Shown here piece by piece: positions 32,062 to 40,860 of a stretch of 64,000 bases of DNA (within the stretch, counting starts at the first letter, position 1; every line of letters begins with the position of its first letter). The translations under genes and the position numbers were made by a program. The stretch comes from Rhodobacter sp. CZR27 (GTDB taxonomy: Bacteria > Pseudomonadota > Alphaproteobacteria > Rhodobacterales > Rhodobacteraceae): contig NZ_CP023548.1 of NCBI RefSeq assembly GCF_002407205.1, positions 2,070,501 to 2,134,500 of the forward strand. Direction: 5' to 3'. The notes under the pieces are model-generated. The model saw nothing but the letters and a program-made list of their open reading frames with translations. It did not search any database and had not been told where the DNA came from.

Positions 32062-33504
32062 ATGAGCACCGGCATTCTCGTTCTCGCCGTCCTGATCCTC
32101 GCCGCCGCGGGCTTCCTGCTCGGGCGGCGACGCGCGTTATCCACGGCGGGCGGCGACCCGCGCCGGTTGCATTCGCTGCCCGGACATTATGGCCAGTTCG
32201 CCGCGCTGTTCGCGGCGGTGCCGGCGCTCGCGGTACTCGCGGTCTGGCTGGTCGTGCAGCCGGTCGTGCTCGACAGCCGGATCTCGGCCCTGCTGCCCGC
32301 GGGCGGCGCGGCCGAAACGGGCCTGCTGATGGCGGATGTCCGGCGCATTTCCGAGGGCCTTCGCCTCATCGCCGTGGCCGACGGGCTGTCCGAGCCCGCA
32401 ATCGAGGCGCTGGTGGCAGACGACCTCGGGCCGCGCCTGCGCGCGGTGGGCGCGGCTGCGACCAGCCTCGACGCCGGGACGCTGGCGGCCGCGAAGGCGC
32501 ACCGCATCCTGCAGCAGGACCTGCACCGCTGGATGGCCGTGGTTGTCGCGGTCGTGGCCGTGGCGGGCTTCCTGCTTGCGCTGTTGCGCATCCACCCGGA
32601 CTTCCGCGCCCGCAACGTCTCGGAACGCTTCGTGATGTGGCTGCTGGTCGCGGCCTCGCTGGTGGCGGTCGCGACGACGGCCGGCATCGTGCTGTCGCTG
32701 GTGTTCGAGACGGTGCATTTCTTCCAGATCTATCCGATCGAGGAGTTCTTCCTCAGCCTGACATGGAACCCGCAGTTCCGCGGCGGGTCGGACCTCGGGA
32801 TCTGGCCGCTGCTCTGGGGCACGATGTATATCTCGGTCATCGCGCTGGTCGTCGCGGTGCCGATCGGCCTGCTGACGGCGATCTACCTGTCGGAATACGC
32901 GAGCCGCCGGATGCGGGGCCTTGCCAAGCCCGCCATCGAGATCCTCGCGGGCATCCCCACCATCGTCTACGGCCTCTTCGCGCTGATCACCGTAGGCCCG
33001 GCGCTGCGTGACTGGTTCGCCCAGCCGCTGGGCCTGGGCGCGAGTTCGTCCTCGGTGATGACGGCCGGCCTCGTCATGGGGATCATGCTGATCCCCTTCG
33101 TGTCGTCGCTCTCTGACGACATCATCAACGCGGTGCCGCAAAGCCTGCGCGACGGCTCCTACGGGCTTGGCGCCACGCCCTCCGAGACGGTGAAGCAGGT
33201 GGTGCTGCCCGCCGCCCTGCCCGGCATCGTCGGCGCCATCCTTCTGGCCGCCAGCCGCGCCATCGGCGAGACGATGATCGTGGTGCTGGGGGCCGGTGCG
33301 GCCGCGAAGATGTCGCTGAATCCGTTCGAGGCGATGACCACCGTCACGGTGAAGATCGTAAGCCAGCTGACCGGCGACACCGAATTCGCCTCGCCCGAGA
33401 CGCTGGTGGCTTTCGCGCTCGGCCTCACGCTCTTCGTGATCACGCTGATGCTCAATGTCCTCGCGCTCTACATCGTCCGCAAATACCGGGAACAGTACGA
33501 ATGA
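32062..33504 (+). CDS. pstC: Phosphate ABC transporter permease PstC
   Basis: A 480-residue inner membrane permease. It is longer than E. coli PstC (about 320) by an N-terminal part with extra membrane helices and a periplasmic loop (residues about 1-200), as is usual in alphaproteobacteria. The permease core contains GIPTIVYGLFALI and the EAA-type loop SLRDGSYGLGATPSETVKQV. Its stop overlaps the pstA start by 4 nt. Confidence 0.94.
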   Translation: MSTGILVLAVLILAAAGFLLGRRRALSTAGGDPRRLHSLPGHYGQFAALFAAVPALAVLAVWLVVQPVVLDSRISALLPAGGAAETGLLMADVRRISEGLRLIAVADGLSEPAIEALVADDLGPRLRAVGAAATSLDAGTLAAAKAHRILQQDLHRWMAVVVAVVAVAGFLLALLRIHPDFRARNVSERFVMWLLVAASLVAVATTAGIVLSLVFETVHFFQIYPIEEFFLSLTWNPQFRGGSDLGIWPLLWGTMYISVIALVVAVPIGLLTAIYLSEYASRRMRGLAKPAIEILAGIPTIVYGLFALITVGPALRDWFAQPLGLGASSSSVMTAGLVMGIMLIPFVSSLSDDIINAVPQSLRDGSYGLGATPSETVKQVVLPAALPGIVGAILLAASRAIGETMIVVLGAGAAAKMSLNPFEAMTTVTVKIVSQLTGDTEFASPETLVAFALGLTLFVITLMLNVLALYIVRKYREQYE

Positions 33505-34850
33505 CCGACGCAGCCGCTCCCGACCGCCCGATGCACCGCTCCGGCTCGCTCTTCGCCGCCGACATCCGCACCCGCCGCCGCAACGCGGCCGAGCGCCGGT
33601 TCCGCGCCTATGGCCTGACGGCCGTGGGCCTTTCGATCGCGGCGCTGGTGATCCTGCTGGTCTCGGTCCTGGGCAACGGTGCCGGCGCCTTCCGGCAGAC
33701 CTTCATCGAGATCCCGGTGACGCTGGACGCGACGATCGTGGACCCGAAGGGCAACCGCAATCTCGACGAGATGAAGAAGGTGACGACCATCGGCTACGGC
33801 AAGCAGCTTGAAGCCTCGATGGTCGCGGCCGTCGCCGCGGCGGGCCTGCAATCCGAAGGGATCAGCAGGAAGGACATCGCGGGGCTCCTGTCGAAGGAGG
33901 CCGCCGCCGGCCTGCGCGACAGGGTGCTGGCCAACCCGGAGCTGATCGGCAGCACGATCACCTTCCGCGCGCTCGCCAACGGCCGGGTGGACGGCTACTT
34001 CAAGGGCCGCGTGTCGATGGAGAGCGCGAAGCTCGACAGCAACGTGACGCCGGAACAGCTGGACCTGGCCGAGCGGATGCGCGCCGCGGGCCTGATCACC
34101 ATCGCCTTCAACCCGCAGTTCCTGCTGGGCGCCGACGCCTCCGAGGTCCGCCCCGAGGCCGCCGGGCTGGGCGTCGCGATCCTTGGCTCCGCCTACATGA
34201 TGATCATCGTGCTGGTGCTGGCGCTGCCGATCGGCGTCGCGGCCTCGATCTACCTCGAGGAATTCGCGCCGAAGAACCGCTGGACCGACCTGATCGAAGT
34301 CAACATCGCCAACCTCGCCGCGGTGCCCTCGATCGTGTTCGGCATCCTCGGCCTTGCGATCTTCATCAACTTCATGGGGCTGCCACAGTCGGCGCCCATC
34401 GTGGGGGGGCTGATCCTGACGCTGATGACGCTGCCCACCATCATCATCGCGACGCGCGTGAGCCTTGCCGCCGTTCCGCCCTCGATCCGCGACGCGGCGC
34501 TGGGGGTCGGCGCGTCGAAGATGCAGTCGGTGTTCCACCATGTCCTGCCGCTGGCGCTGCCCGGCATCCTGACCGGCACGATCATCGGCATGGCCCGCGC
34601 GCTGGGCGAGACAGCGCCGCTTCTGCTGATCGGCATGGTGGCCTTCGTTCGCGAGTTTCCCGCCGCCCCGCCCGAGGGCTTCTTCGACCCCGCCTCGGCC
34701 TTGCCGGTGCAGGTCTACAACTTCACCCAGCGCGCCGACCCCGCCTTCGTCGAGCGGGCCTCGGGCGCCATCATCGTGCTGCTCGTGTTCCTGATCTGCA
34801 TGAACGCCGCCGCCATCATTCTTCGCCGCCGCTTCGAGCGTCGCTGGTAA
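33501..34850 (+). CDS. pstA: Phosphate ABC transporter permease PstA
   Basis: A 449-residue permease with a DUF3333-type N-terminal extension: one membrane helix near residues 38-58, then a periplasmic domain to about residue 220. The C-terminal core has [15 protein letters not shown] and the coupling loop [22 protein letters not shown]. Partner of PstC. Confidence 0.94.
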   Translation: MTDAAAPDRPMHRSGSLFAADIRTRRRNAAERRFRAYGLTAVGLSIAALVILLVSVLGNGAGAFRQTFIEIPVTLDATIVDPKGNRNLDEMKKVTTIGYGKQLEASMVAAVAAAGLQSEGISRKDIAGLLSKEAAAGLRDRVLANPELIGSTITFRALANGRVDGYFKGRVSMESAKLDSNVTPEQLDLAERMRAAGLITIAFNPQFLLGADASEVRPEAAGLGVAILGSAYMMIIVLVLALPIGVAASIYLEEFAPKNRWTDLIEVNIANLAAVPSIVFGILGLAIFINFMGLPQSAPIVGGLILTLMTLPTIIIATRVSLAAVPPSIRDAALGVGASKMQSVFHHVLPLALPGILTGTIIGMARALGETAPLLLIGMVAFVREFPAAPPEGFFDPASALPVQVYNFTQRADPAFVERASGAIIVLLVFLICMNAAAIILRRRFERRW

Positions 34851-34860
34851 GGAGCCTTCC

Positions 34861-35658
34861 ATGGATGACATCCGATATGCAGAACGCGTCGTGAGCACCG
34901 CCGACGTCAAGATCACCGCCCGCAAGGCCCAAGTCTACTACGGCACGAACCACGCCCTGAAGGACGTCGACGTGGACATCCTCGGCAAGACCGTGACCGC
35001 CTTCATCGGGCCGTCGGGCTGCGGCAAGTCCACCTTCCTTCGCTGCCTGAACCGCATGAACGACACCATCCCCGGCTGCCGCGTCGAGGGGAAGATCACG
35101 CTCGACGGCGAGGACATCTACGATCCGCGCGTCGATCCGGTGCAGCTGCGCGCCAAGGTCGGCATGGTGTTTCAGAAGCCGAACCCGTTCCCGAAGTCGA
35201 TCTACGACAACGTGGCCTACGGGCCCCGCATCCACGGCCTCGCCCGCGGCAAGGCGGAGCTTGACGGGATCGTGGAAAGCGCGCTGCGCCGCGCGGCGCT
35301 CTGGGACGAGGCCAAGGACCGCCTCGCCTCGCCCGGCACCGGCCTGTCGGGCGGCCAGCAGCAGCGCCTCTGCATCGCGCGCGCCATCGCGACCTCGCCC
35401 GAGGTCCTGCTGATGGACGAGCCCTGCTCGGCGCTCGACCCGATCGCCACTGCCCAGATCGAGGAGCTGATCGACGAGCTGCGCGAGCAGTTCTCGGTGG
35501 TCATCGTCACCCATTCGATGCAGCAGGCCGCCCGCGTCAGCCAGCGCACCGCCTTCTTCCATCTCGGCCGGCTGGTGGAATTCGGCGAGACCGGACAGAT
35601 CTTCACAAACCCGAAGGATCCCCGCACGGAAAGCTACATTTCCGGCCGGATCGGCTGA
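34861..35658 (+). CDS. pstB: Phosphate ABC transporter ATP-binding protein PstB
   Basis: A 265-residue ATPase. Walker A is GPSGCGKST, the signature is LSGGQQQR, Walker B is [11 protein letters not shown], and the switch is VTHSMQQA. The phosphate-subfamily traits NRMND and [22 protein letters not shown] are present. AAGGAG precedes the ATG. It follows pstA by 10 bp. Confidence 0.97.
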   Translation: MDDIRYAERVVSTADVKITARKAQVYYGTNHALKDVDVDILGKTVTAFIGPSGCGKSTFLRCLNRMNDTIPGCRVEGKITLDGEDIYDPRVDPVQLRAKVGMVFQKPNPFPKSIYDNVAYGPRIHGLARGKAELDGIVESALRRAALWDEAKDRLASPGTGLSGGQQQRLCIARAIATSPEVLLMDEPCSALDPIATAQIEELIDELREQFSVVIVTHSMQQAARVSQRTAFFHLGRLVEFGETGQIFTNPKDPRTESYISGRIG

Positions 35659-35668
35659 GGAGGACAGC

Positions 35669-36391
35669 ATGATCACCGAACCCCACATCTTCCAGGCGTT
35701 CGACCGCGATCTCGAGGCCGTTCAGGCGCTGATCATGAAGATGGGCGGCATGGTCGAGGCGGCGATCCTCGACGCGGCTCAGGCGCTGGAAACCCGCGAT
35801 GCGGAGCTGGCCGACGAGGTCCGCCGCAACGACGCGGCGATCGACGCCCTCGAGGAGCGCATCCATACCGAGGCCGCGCGGCTCATCGCGCTGCGCTCGC
35901 CCACGGCCACCGACCTGCGCACCGTGCTGACGGTGATGAAGATCGCGGCGGCGCTGGAGCGGTGCGGCGACTACGCCAAGAACCTCGCCAAGCGGTCGAT
36001 GGTGCTGAGCCGGATGGAGCCGGTGGGCGATGCCGCGGGCGCCATCCGGCGCATGGCAAAGGCGGTGGAGTTGCTGCTCAAGGACGCGCTCGACAGCTAT
36101 ATCCAGCGCGACGTGGCGCTGGCCCATGACGTGCGCCAGCGCGACCGCGAGATCGACCAGATGTACAATGCGCTGTTCCGGGAGTTCCTGACCCACATGA
36201 TGGAGGACCCGCGCAACATCACCGCCTGCATGCACCTGCATTTCATCGCCAAGAACATCGAGCGGATGGGCGACCATGCCACCTCGATCGCCGAGCAGGT
36301 GATCTATCTCGCGACAGGCGCGATGCCGGGCGACGAGCGGCCGAAGGAAGACCTGACGGCCAGCGCCGCGGCCAGTGGCGGAGATTGCTGA
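35669..36391 (+). CDS. phoU: Phosphate signalling protein PhoU
   Basis: A 240-residue protein of two three-helix bundles with the repeated metal-binding motifs (LEERIHTEAARLIA..., YNALFREFLTHM). It links PstB transport state to the PhoR/PhoB system and limits Pho activation. The stop TGA overlaps the phoB ATG by one base. Confidence 0.95.
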   Translation: MITEPHIFQAFDRDLEAVQALIMKMGGMVEAAILDAAQALETRDAELADEVRRNDAAIDALEERIHTEAARLIALRSPTATDLRTVLTVMKIAAALERCGDYAKNLAKRSMVLSRMEPVGDAAGAIRRMAKAVELLLKDALDSYIQRDVALAHDVRQRDREIDQMYNALFREFLTHMMEDPRNITACMHLHFIAKNIERMGDHATSIAEQVIYLATGAMPGDERPKEDLTASAAASGGDC

Positions 36392-37083
36392 TGGCGGCGG
36401 CCGATCAGCCCGTGGTGCTGCTGGTCGAGGACGAGCCCGCCCAGCGCGAGGTGCTGTCCTACAACCTCGAGGCCGAGGGCTTCCGCGTCGTGCAGGCGGC
36501 CACCGGCGACGAGGCGCTGGTGCTGGTCGACGAGGCCGGTCCCGACGTCATCGTGCTGGACTGGATGCTGCCCAGCGTCTCGGGGATCGAGGTGTGCCGG
36601 CAGCTCAAGTCCCGCCCCGCGACGCGGTCGGTGCCGATCATCATGCTGTCGGCGCGATCCGAGGAGGTGGACCGGGTGCGGGGCCTTGAGACCGGCGCCG
36701 ACGACTATGTGGTCAAGCCCTATTCCGTGGTCGAGCTGATGGCGCGCGTGCGCAGCCAGCTTCGCCGGGCGCGACCCTCCAGCGTCGGGCTGTCGCTGGA
36801 ATTCGACGACATCCGGCTCGATCCCGAGACCCACAAGGTCCACCGCGGCGCCCATCTGCTGAAACTCGGGCCGACCGAATTCCGCCTGCTCTCGACCTTC
36901 ATGGAGAAGCCCGGCCGGGTCTGGAGCCGCGAGCAGCTGCTGGACCGGGTGTGGGGACGCGACATCTATGTCGACAGCCGGACGGTCGATGTCCATGTCG
37001 GGCGGCTGCGCAAGGCGCTCTGCGCCTTCGGCGGCGAAGATCCGCTGCGCACCGTCCGGGGTGCCGGCTACGCCCTGGGCTGA
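36391..37083 (+). CDS. phoB: Phosphate regulon response regulator PhoB
   Basis: A 230-residue OmpR-type regulator with receiver Asp57 (VIVLDWMLPSVSG), the KPYSVVELMARV end and a winged helix (GPTEFRLLSTFMEKPGRVWSREQLLDRVWG, VDSRTVDVHVGRLRKAL). The ATG overlapping the phoU stop was preferred to a TTG 6 nt upstream because GGAG lies 7 nt away. It would bind the Pho box before pstS, giving autoregulation. phoR is not in this window. Confidence 0.95.
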   Translation: MAAADQPVVLLVEDEPAQREVLSYNLEAEGFRVVQAATGDEALVLVDEAGPDVIVLDWMLPSVSGIEVCRQLKSRPATRSVPIIMLSARSEEVDRVRGLETGADDYVVKPYSVVELMARVRSQLRRARPSSVGLSLEFDDIRLDPETHKVHRGAHLLKLGPTEFRLLSTFMEKPGRVWSREQLLDRVWGRDIYVDSRTVDVHVGRLRKALCAFGGEDPLRTVRGAGYALG

Positions 37084-37186
37084 CCGGTCGCAGCAGCTTC
37101 CCCGCCGGGCCTCCCCCTAAAGTTGGATTGCCCACCCTGCCGCGTTCCTGCAACCCTTGGGTCTCGACGGCCAGGGGAGGGGTCGG

Positions 37187-37987
37187 ATGGCGGCAGGAAT
37201 GACAGCGGTCGGCTCCGGCCGGCGCCCGACGGGTGCCGGGACGCTTCTGCTGCTGCGCCTCGGCTTCCTGGCCTTTCTCCTCCTGCTCTGGTGGCTCGCC
37301 TCGGCCACGGTGCCGCGGGGGCTGATCCCCTCGCCCGCCGCCACCGCCGAGGCAGCCGCAAGGCTCTGGTCCGAAGGCCGGCTGCAGGCGGCCCTGGGCC
37401 AGAGCCTTGTCGTCTATGGCACGGGCCTCGCCGCTGCCGTGCTGGTCGGCATCCCGGTCGGCGCGCTGATGGGCGGGATCCGGCTGTTCGGCCGCACGGT
37501 GGACATCTTCGTCTTCGCGCTGGCCGCCACGCCGCGTGTGGCCTTCATCCCGCTGATCATCGTCCTTCTCGGCCTCGGGATCGAGGCCAAGGCGGTGATC
37601 GTCTTCCTCGGCGCCGTCATGCCGATCATCCTCAACACCTACGCGGGCGTCCTTGCCCGCGACGAGGAGCTGATCGAGATGGCGCGCTCGACCGGGGCCT
37701 CGCCCGCGCGGATCTACGGCCATATCGTGCTGCCCGGCGCGCTGCCCTTCCTGGTGGTGGGGCTGCGCCTCGGCGCCACCATCGGCCTGATCAACACGGT
37801 GGTGGCAGAACTCTATACCGCCGTGACCGGGCTGGGGGGGCTCCTCGCCCTCTATGGCAACACCTTCCGCATGGCGGAGTATTTCGTGATCGTGCTGGCC
37901 CTCGCCACGATCGGCGTGATCGTGACCGAGAGCCTTCGCCTGGCCGAGACCCGCCTGTCGCGCTGGCGGATCGCGGACCGGCCGTAA
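37187..37987 (+). CDS. ABC transporter permease (nitrate/sulfonate/taurine type)
   Basis: A 266-residue permease with about six helices and the SsuC/TauC-type coupling loop (EELIEMARSTGASPARIYGHIVLPGALP). The start follows AGGGGAGGGGTCGG. It is the first of three genes making a full importer of the NMT1/SsuA class. The substrate may be a sulfonate, pyrimidine or other small compound; nothing in the sequence decides it. It starts 103 bp after phoB. Confidence 0.85.
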   Translation: MAAGMTAVGSGRRPTGAGTLLLLRLGFLAFLLLLWWLASATVPRGLIPSPAATAEAAARLWSEGRLQAALGQSLVVYGTGLAAAVLVGIPVGALMGGIRLFGRTVDIFVFALAATPRVAFIPLIIVLLGLGIEAKAVIVFLGAVMPIILNTYAGVLARDEELIEMARSTGASPARIYGHIVLPGALPFLVVGLRLGATIGLINTVVAELYTAVTGLGGLLALYGNTFRMAEYFVIVLALATIGVIVTESLRLAETRLSRWRIADRP

Positions 37988-38006
37988 CCTGTAACCCGGA
38001 GGATCC

Positions 38007-38993
38007 ATGACCCGACTGTTCGCCCTGCTCGCCCTTGCGCTCGCCCTCGCCCCGCCCGCGATGGCCGAGCCGTTCCGCCTGATCGTCAGCGATCTGGAAA
38101 CTCCGCTGGTGCCGAACTCGGTGATGGATCTGGCGCTTTCGAACGGCTACTTCGAGCGCGCGGGCGTCGAGGTCGAACTGGTCCGCGTTCAGCAGACGCC
38201 GATGGCGATGGCCGCGCTGCAGGCCGGCGAGGGCGAGATGGCCAATGTCTCGACCGATGCGCTGCTGCAGCTGGTGGCGCGCGGCACCTCCGACCTGCGG
38301 GCGGTGATGTCGCCGAACAAGTCCCTGCCCTTCCTGATCGCCTCGAAGCCCGAGATCACCGAGCCTGCGCAGCTGGAAGGCCGCAGCTTCGGCATCGGCC
38401 GCGTGGGCTCGCTCGACCATTCCCTCAGCGGCAAGGTGCTGGCGTCGAAGGGGGTGGACGTGGCGAAGCTGGACCTCGTGCCACTGGGCCAGCCCGCCGT
38501 TCGGGCGCAGGCGCTGCTGGCGGGCCAGGTCGATGCCACCACCATGTCGATCGGCACCTGGACCGCGATGCCCGAGCGGGACAGCGTGAACATCCTGATC
38601 GGCATGGACGACTATTTCGCCGCCGCGCCGGTGACCACGAAGGTCAACATCGTCACGACCGAGACGCTGGAAACCCGCCGCGCCGAGGTCGAGGCGGTGA
38701 TCGAGGCGCTGGTTCTCGCCTCGCGCGACTTCCAGGACCCGGCGACGTGGGTGGAGCGGATGGTGGTGGCGCGTCCCGACGTGCCGCGCGCCGATCTGGA
38801 AACGCTGGCCGAAGCCTACCGGCAAAGCTGGAGCGTGGACGGCGGGCTGAACCGCGAGGAGCTGAAGGTGACGACGGAATGGATGTACGGCACGGAGGAT
38901 TTCCAGGGGCTCCGCCCGGTCAGCCTCGAGGAATGGACCGATTTCGGCCCGCTCGAGGCGGTGCTGCAGAAACTGGGTCCGGCGGCGGGGTGA
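38007..38993 (+). CDS. ABC transporter substrate-binding protein (NMT1/SsuA-like)
   Basis: A 328-residue secreted protein; the signal peptide ends PPAMAEP. The mature part has the type II binding fold of the SsuA/ThiY group (LALSNGYFERAGVEVELV, AALQAGEGEMANVS). It lies 19 bp after the permease, with GGAGGATCC before the ATG. Ligand unknown. Confidence 0.82.
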   Translation: MTRLFALLALALALAPPAMAEPFRLIVSDLETPLVPNSVMDLALSNGYFERAGVEVELVRVQQTPMAMAALQAGEGEMANVSTDALLQLVARGTSDLRAVMSPNKSLPFLIASKPEITEPAQLEGRSFGIGRVGSLDHSLSGKVLASKGVDVAKLDLVPLGQPAVRAQALLAGQVDATTMSIGTWTAMPERDSVNILIGMDDYFAAAPVTTKVNIVTTETLETRRAEVEAVIEALVLASRDFQDPATWVERMVVARPDVPRADLETLAEAYRQSWSVDGGLNREELKVTTEWMYGTEDFQGLRPVSLEEWTDFGPLEAVLQKLGPAAG

Positions 38994-39784
38994 CAGCGCC
39001 CCACGTCCGGCTGGAGGGCGTCTCGCGCGGCTTTGGCGACGGGGATGGCCGGACGCAGGCGCTGGAGGCGGTCTCGCTGTCGGTCGCGCGGCAGGAGGTC
39101 GTGGTGCTGCTCGGCCCCTCGGGCTGCGGCAAGACCACGCTTCTGCGCCTCGTCGCGGGGCTGATCGCGCCGGATGCGGGCCGGGTGACGGTGGACGGCC
39201 GCCCGCCCGAGCCGGGCCGCGAGGCGGCGATGGTGTTCCAGTCGTTCCGGCTGATCCCGTGGAAGACGGCGCGCGAGAACATCGCCTTCGCGCTTCCCGG
39301 CCTGCCCCGCGCCGAGGCCCTCGCGCGGGCGGACCGTTACCTCGCGCTGGTCGGTCTTTCGCGCTTCGCGAAACGCTGGCCGGCGCAGCTTTCGGGCGGG
39401 ATGCGGCAGCGGCTGGCGCTGGCCCGGGCGCTGGCGGCCGAGCCGCAGATCCTCTTGATGGACGAGCCCTTCGCCAGCCTTGACGCGCAGTCGCGCGAGC
39501 TGATGCAGGTCGAGCTGATGCGGCTGATGGCCGAGCGGCCGGCAACCGTGCTGTTCGTCACCCATTCCGTCGATGAGGCGCTGATGCTGGCCGACCGGAT
39601 CGTGCTGATGTCCCCCCGCCCCGGCCGGATCGTCGAGGAGATCGCGGTTCCCTTCCCGCGCCCGCGCTGGGAGCATGACGCCCGCGCCCTGCCCGACTAC
39701 GTCCGCCTGCGCCGCCACCTTTGGGAGCGGCTGCGCGACATGGTCCTGAACGATCCAGACTCGGACTTCCACGGCCGGCGGTGA
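38990..39784 (+). CDS. ABC transporter ATP-binding protein (SsuB/TauB-like)
   Basis: A 264-residue ATPase with GPSGCGKTT, LSGGMRQRLALARA, LLMDEPFASLD and VTHSVDEAL. The start is a GTG overlapping the previous stop (GTGA), so it is translationally coupled to the binding protein. Completes the three-gene importer. Confidence 0.88.
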   Translation: MTAPHVRLEGVSRGFGDGDGRTQALEAVSLSVARQEVVVLLGPSGCGKTTLLRLVAGLIAPDAGRVTVDGRPPEPGREAAMVFQSFRLIPWKTARENIAFALPGLPRAEALARADRYLALVGLSRFAKRWPAQLSGGMRQRLALARALAAEPQILLMDEPFASLDAQSRELMQVELMRLMAERPATVLFVTHSVDEALMLADRIVLMSPRPGRIVEEIAVPFPRPRWEHDARALPDYVRLRRHLWERLRDMVLNDPDSDFHGRR

Positions 39785-39810
39785 CGGGGGCGGGTCGCCC
39801 GCGCCTCCGG

Positions 39811-40245
39811 TCAGAAGCAGACGATCTCGGCCTCGGCCTGCGCGCGGCGCAGGTCCGCCACCCCGGTCTCGGTTGCCGGTATGCGGAACAGCGACGACCG
39901 CTCGCCGGTGGCAAGCCGCATCGACAGCACGGTCTCCGCCCGCTCGTAGGCCTCATAGGGCAGGATCGAGGCGATGACGTCGATCGAACAGGCGCAGCGC
40001 CGCATCGTGTCGCGATCCTGCCCGTTCGTCGCGAGGCAGCCGAAGATGTAGTCGGCGCGCGCCAGCGTGGGATAGTCGTTCAGCGTCTCGTCCATGGTCG
40101 AGGACGGCACGGCAGGGACGGCTCCCGCGTCGGGTCCCCCCGGCCGCATCACCGCCGGCGGAGCGGCGGGATCGGGCGCCGGGCTCTGCGCCAGCGCGGT
40201 GACCGGCAGAAGGGCGAGGGTCGCGAGCAGGAGGCGCAGGGTCAT
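39811..40245 (-). CDS. Secreted protein of unknown function (144 residues)
   Basis: A signal peptide (LLLATLALLPVTALAQS) is followed by a Pro/Ala-rich linker and a domain with three cysteines (FGCLATNG, RRCACSIDV) and a final VCF. I do not recognise a named family. It overlaps the preceding secreted-protein gene by 4 nt and is the last gene of the methanol-regulator operon read leftwards. Confidence 0.7.
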   Translation of the reverse strand: MTLRLLLATLALLPVTALAQSPAPDPAAPPAVMRPGGPDAGAVPAVPSSTMDETLNDYPTLARADYIFGCLATNGQDRDTMRRCACSIDVIASILPYEAYERAETVLSMRLATGERSSLFRIPATETGVADLRRAQAEAEIVCF

Positions 40246-40850
40246 GGCGCCTCCAGCGTCAGCGTCTCGCGATAGCTGCCGCCCGCCCCGGTCGTGTCGG
40301 CCGACAGCTGGCGCAGCGGCACATCCCGGGACGGATCGACCGTGATCCGCAGCACCATGTCGGCAAAGGGACCCATCTCGGCGCGCCGGGCGTCGGTCGC
40401 GAAGGGGCGAAGCTCGGCGGTGACCGGCCCTTCGGCTTCGTCCAGACCGGCAGCACCCAGCGCCTCGCGCATCCGGTTGCGGATGTAGAACGGGCTGCCC
40501 TCGGTCAGTATCGCCATGCTGCGCACGGTATTCTCGAGGAACCACAGCAGCACCGGATCGCCGCCCGAGGCCGGGAAATCCGCGACGGGCTGGTCCTGCC
40601 CATCGACGCGATGGGTCAGGGTCAGGAGCGGGCCGCGCTCTCCCTTGCCGGGCGTCACGATCAGCTCGCCCGCGGCGACCCGGCGGAAGCCCTCGGTGTC
40701 CGGTCCTGCGCGCTCGTGTGCGTAGCGGGTGACGCCCTCGGTCGCCGCGAAGGCACCGGGGCGGAAGATCACCTCGGCCAACTGACCGGCCCAGGCCCCC
40801 GGCGCGGCAAGGACCGCCGCCCCGATCAGGATCGCTCGGATATGATGCAT
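40242..40850 (-). CDS. Secreted protein of unknown function (202 residues)
   Basis: An N-terminal signal peptide (ILIGAAVLAAPGAWAG) is followed by a mostly beta, soluble domain without cysteines. No motif I recognise. It is sandwiched between a hybrid kinase gene (10 bp upstream) and another secreted protein (4-nt overlap), so it may take part in the same methanol/formaldehyde response. Confidence 0.7.
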   Translation of the reverse strand: MHHIRAILIGAAVLAAPGAWAGQLAEVIFRPGAFAATEGVTRYAHERAGPDTEGFRRVAAGELIVTPGKGERGPLLTLTHRVDGQDQPVADFPASGGDPVLLWFLENTVRSMAILTEGSPFYIRNRMREALGAAGLDEAEGPVTAELRPFATDARRAEMGPFADMVLRITVDPSRDVPLRQLSADTTGAGGSYRETLTLEAP

Positions 40851-40860
40851 GCCTTCCCTC

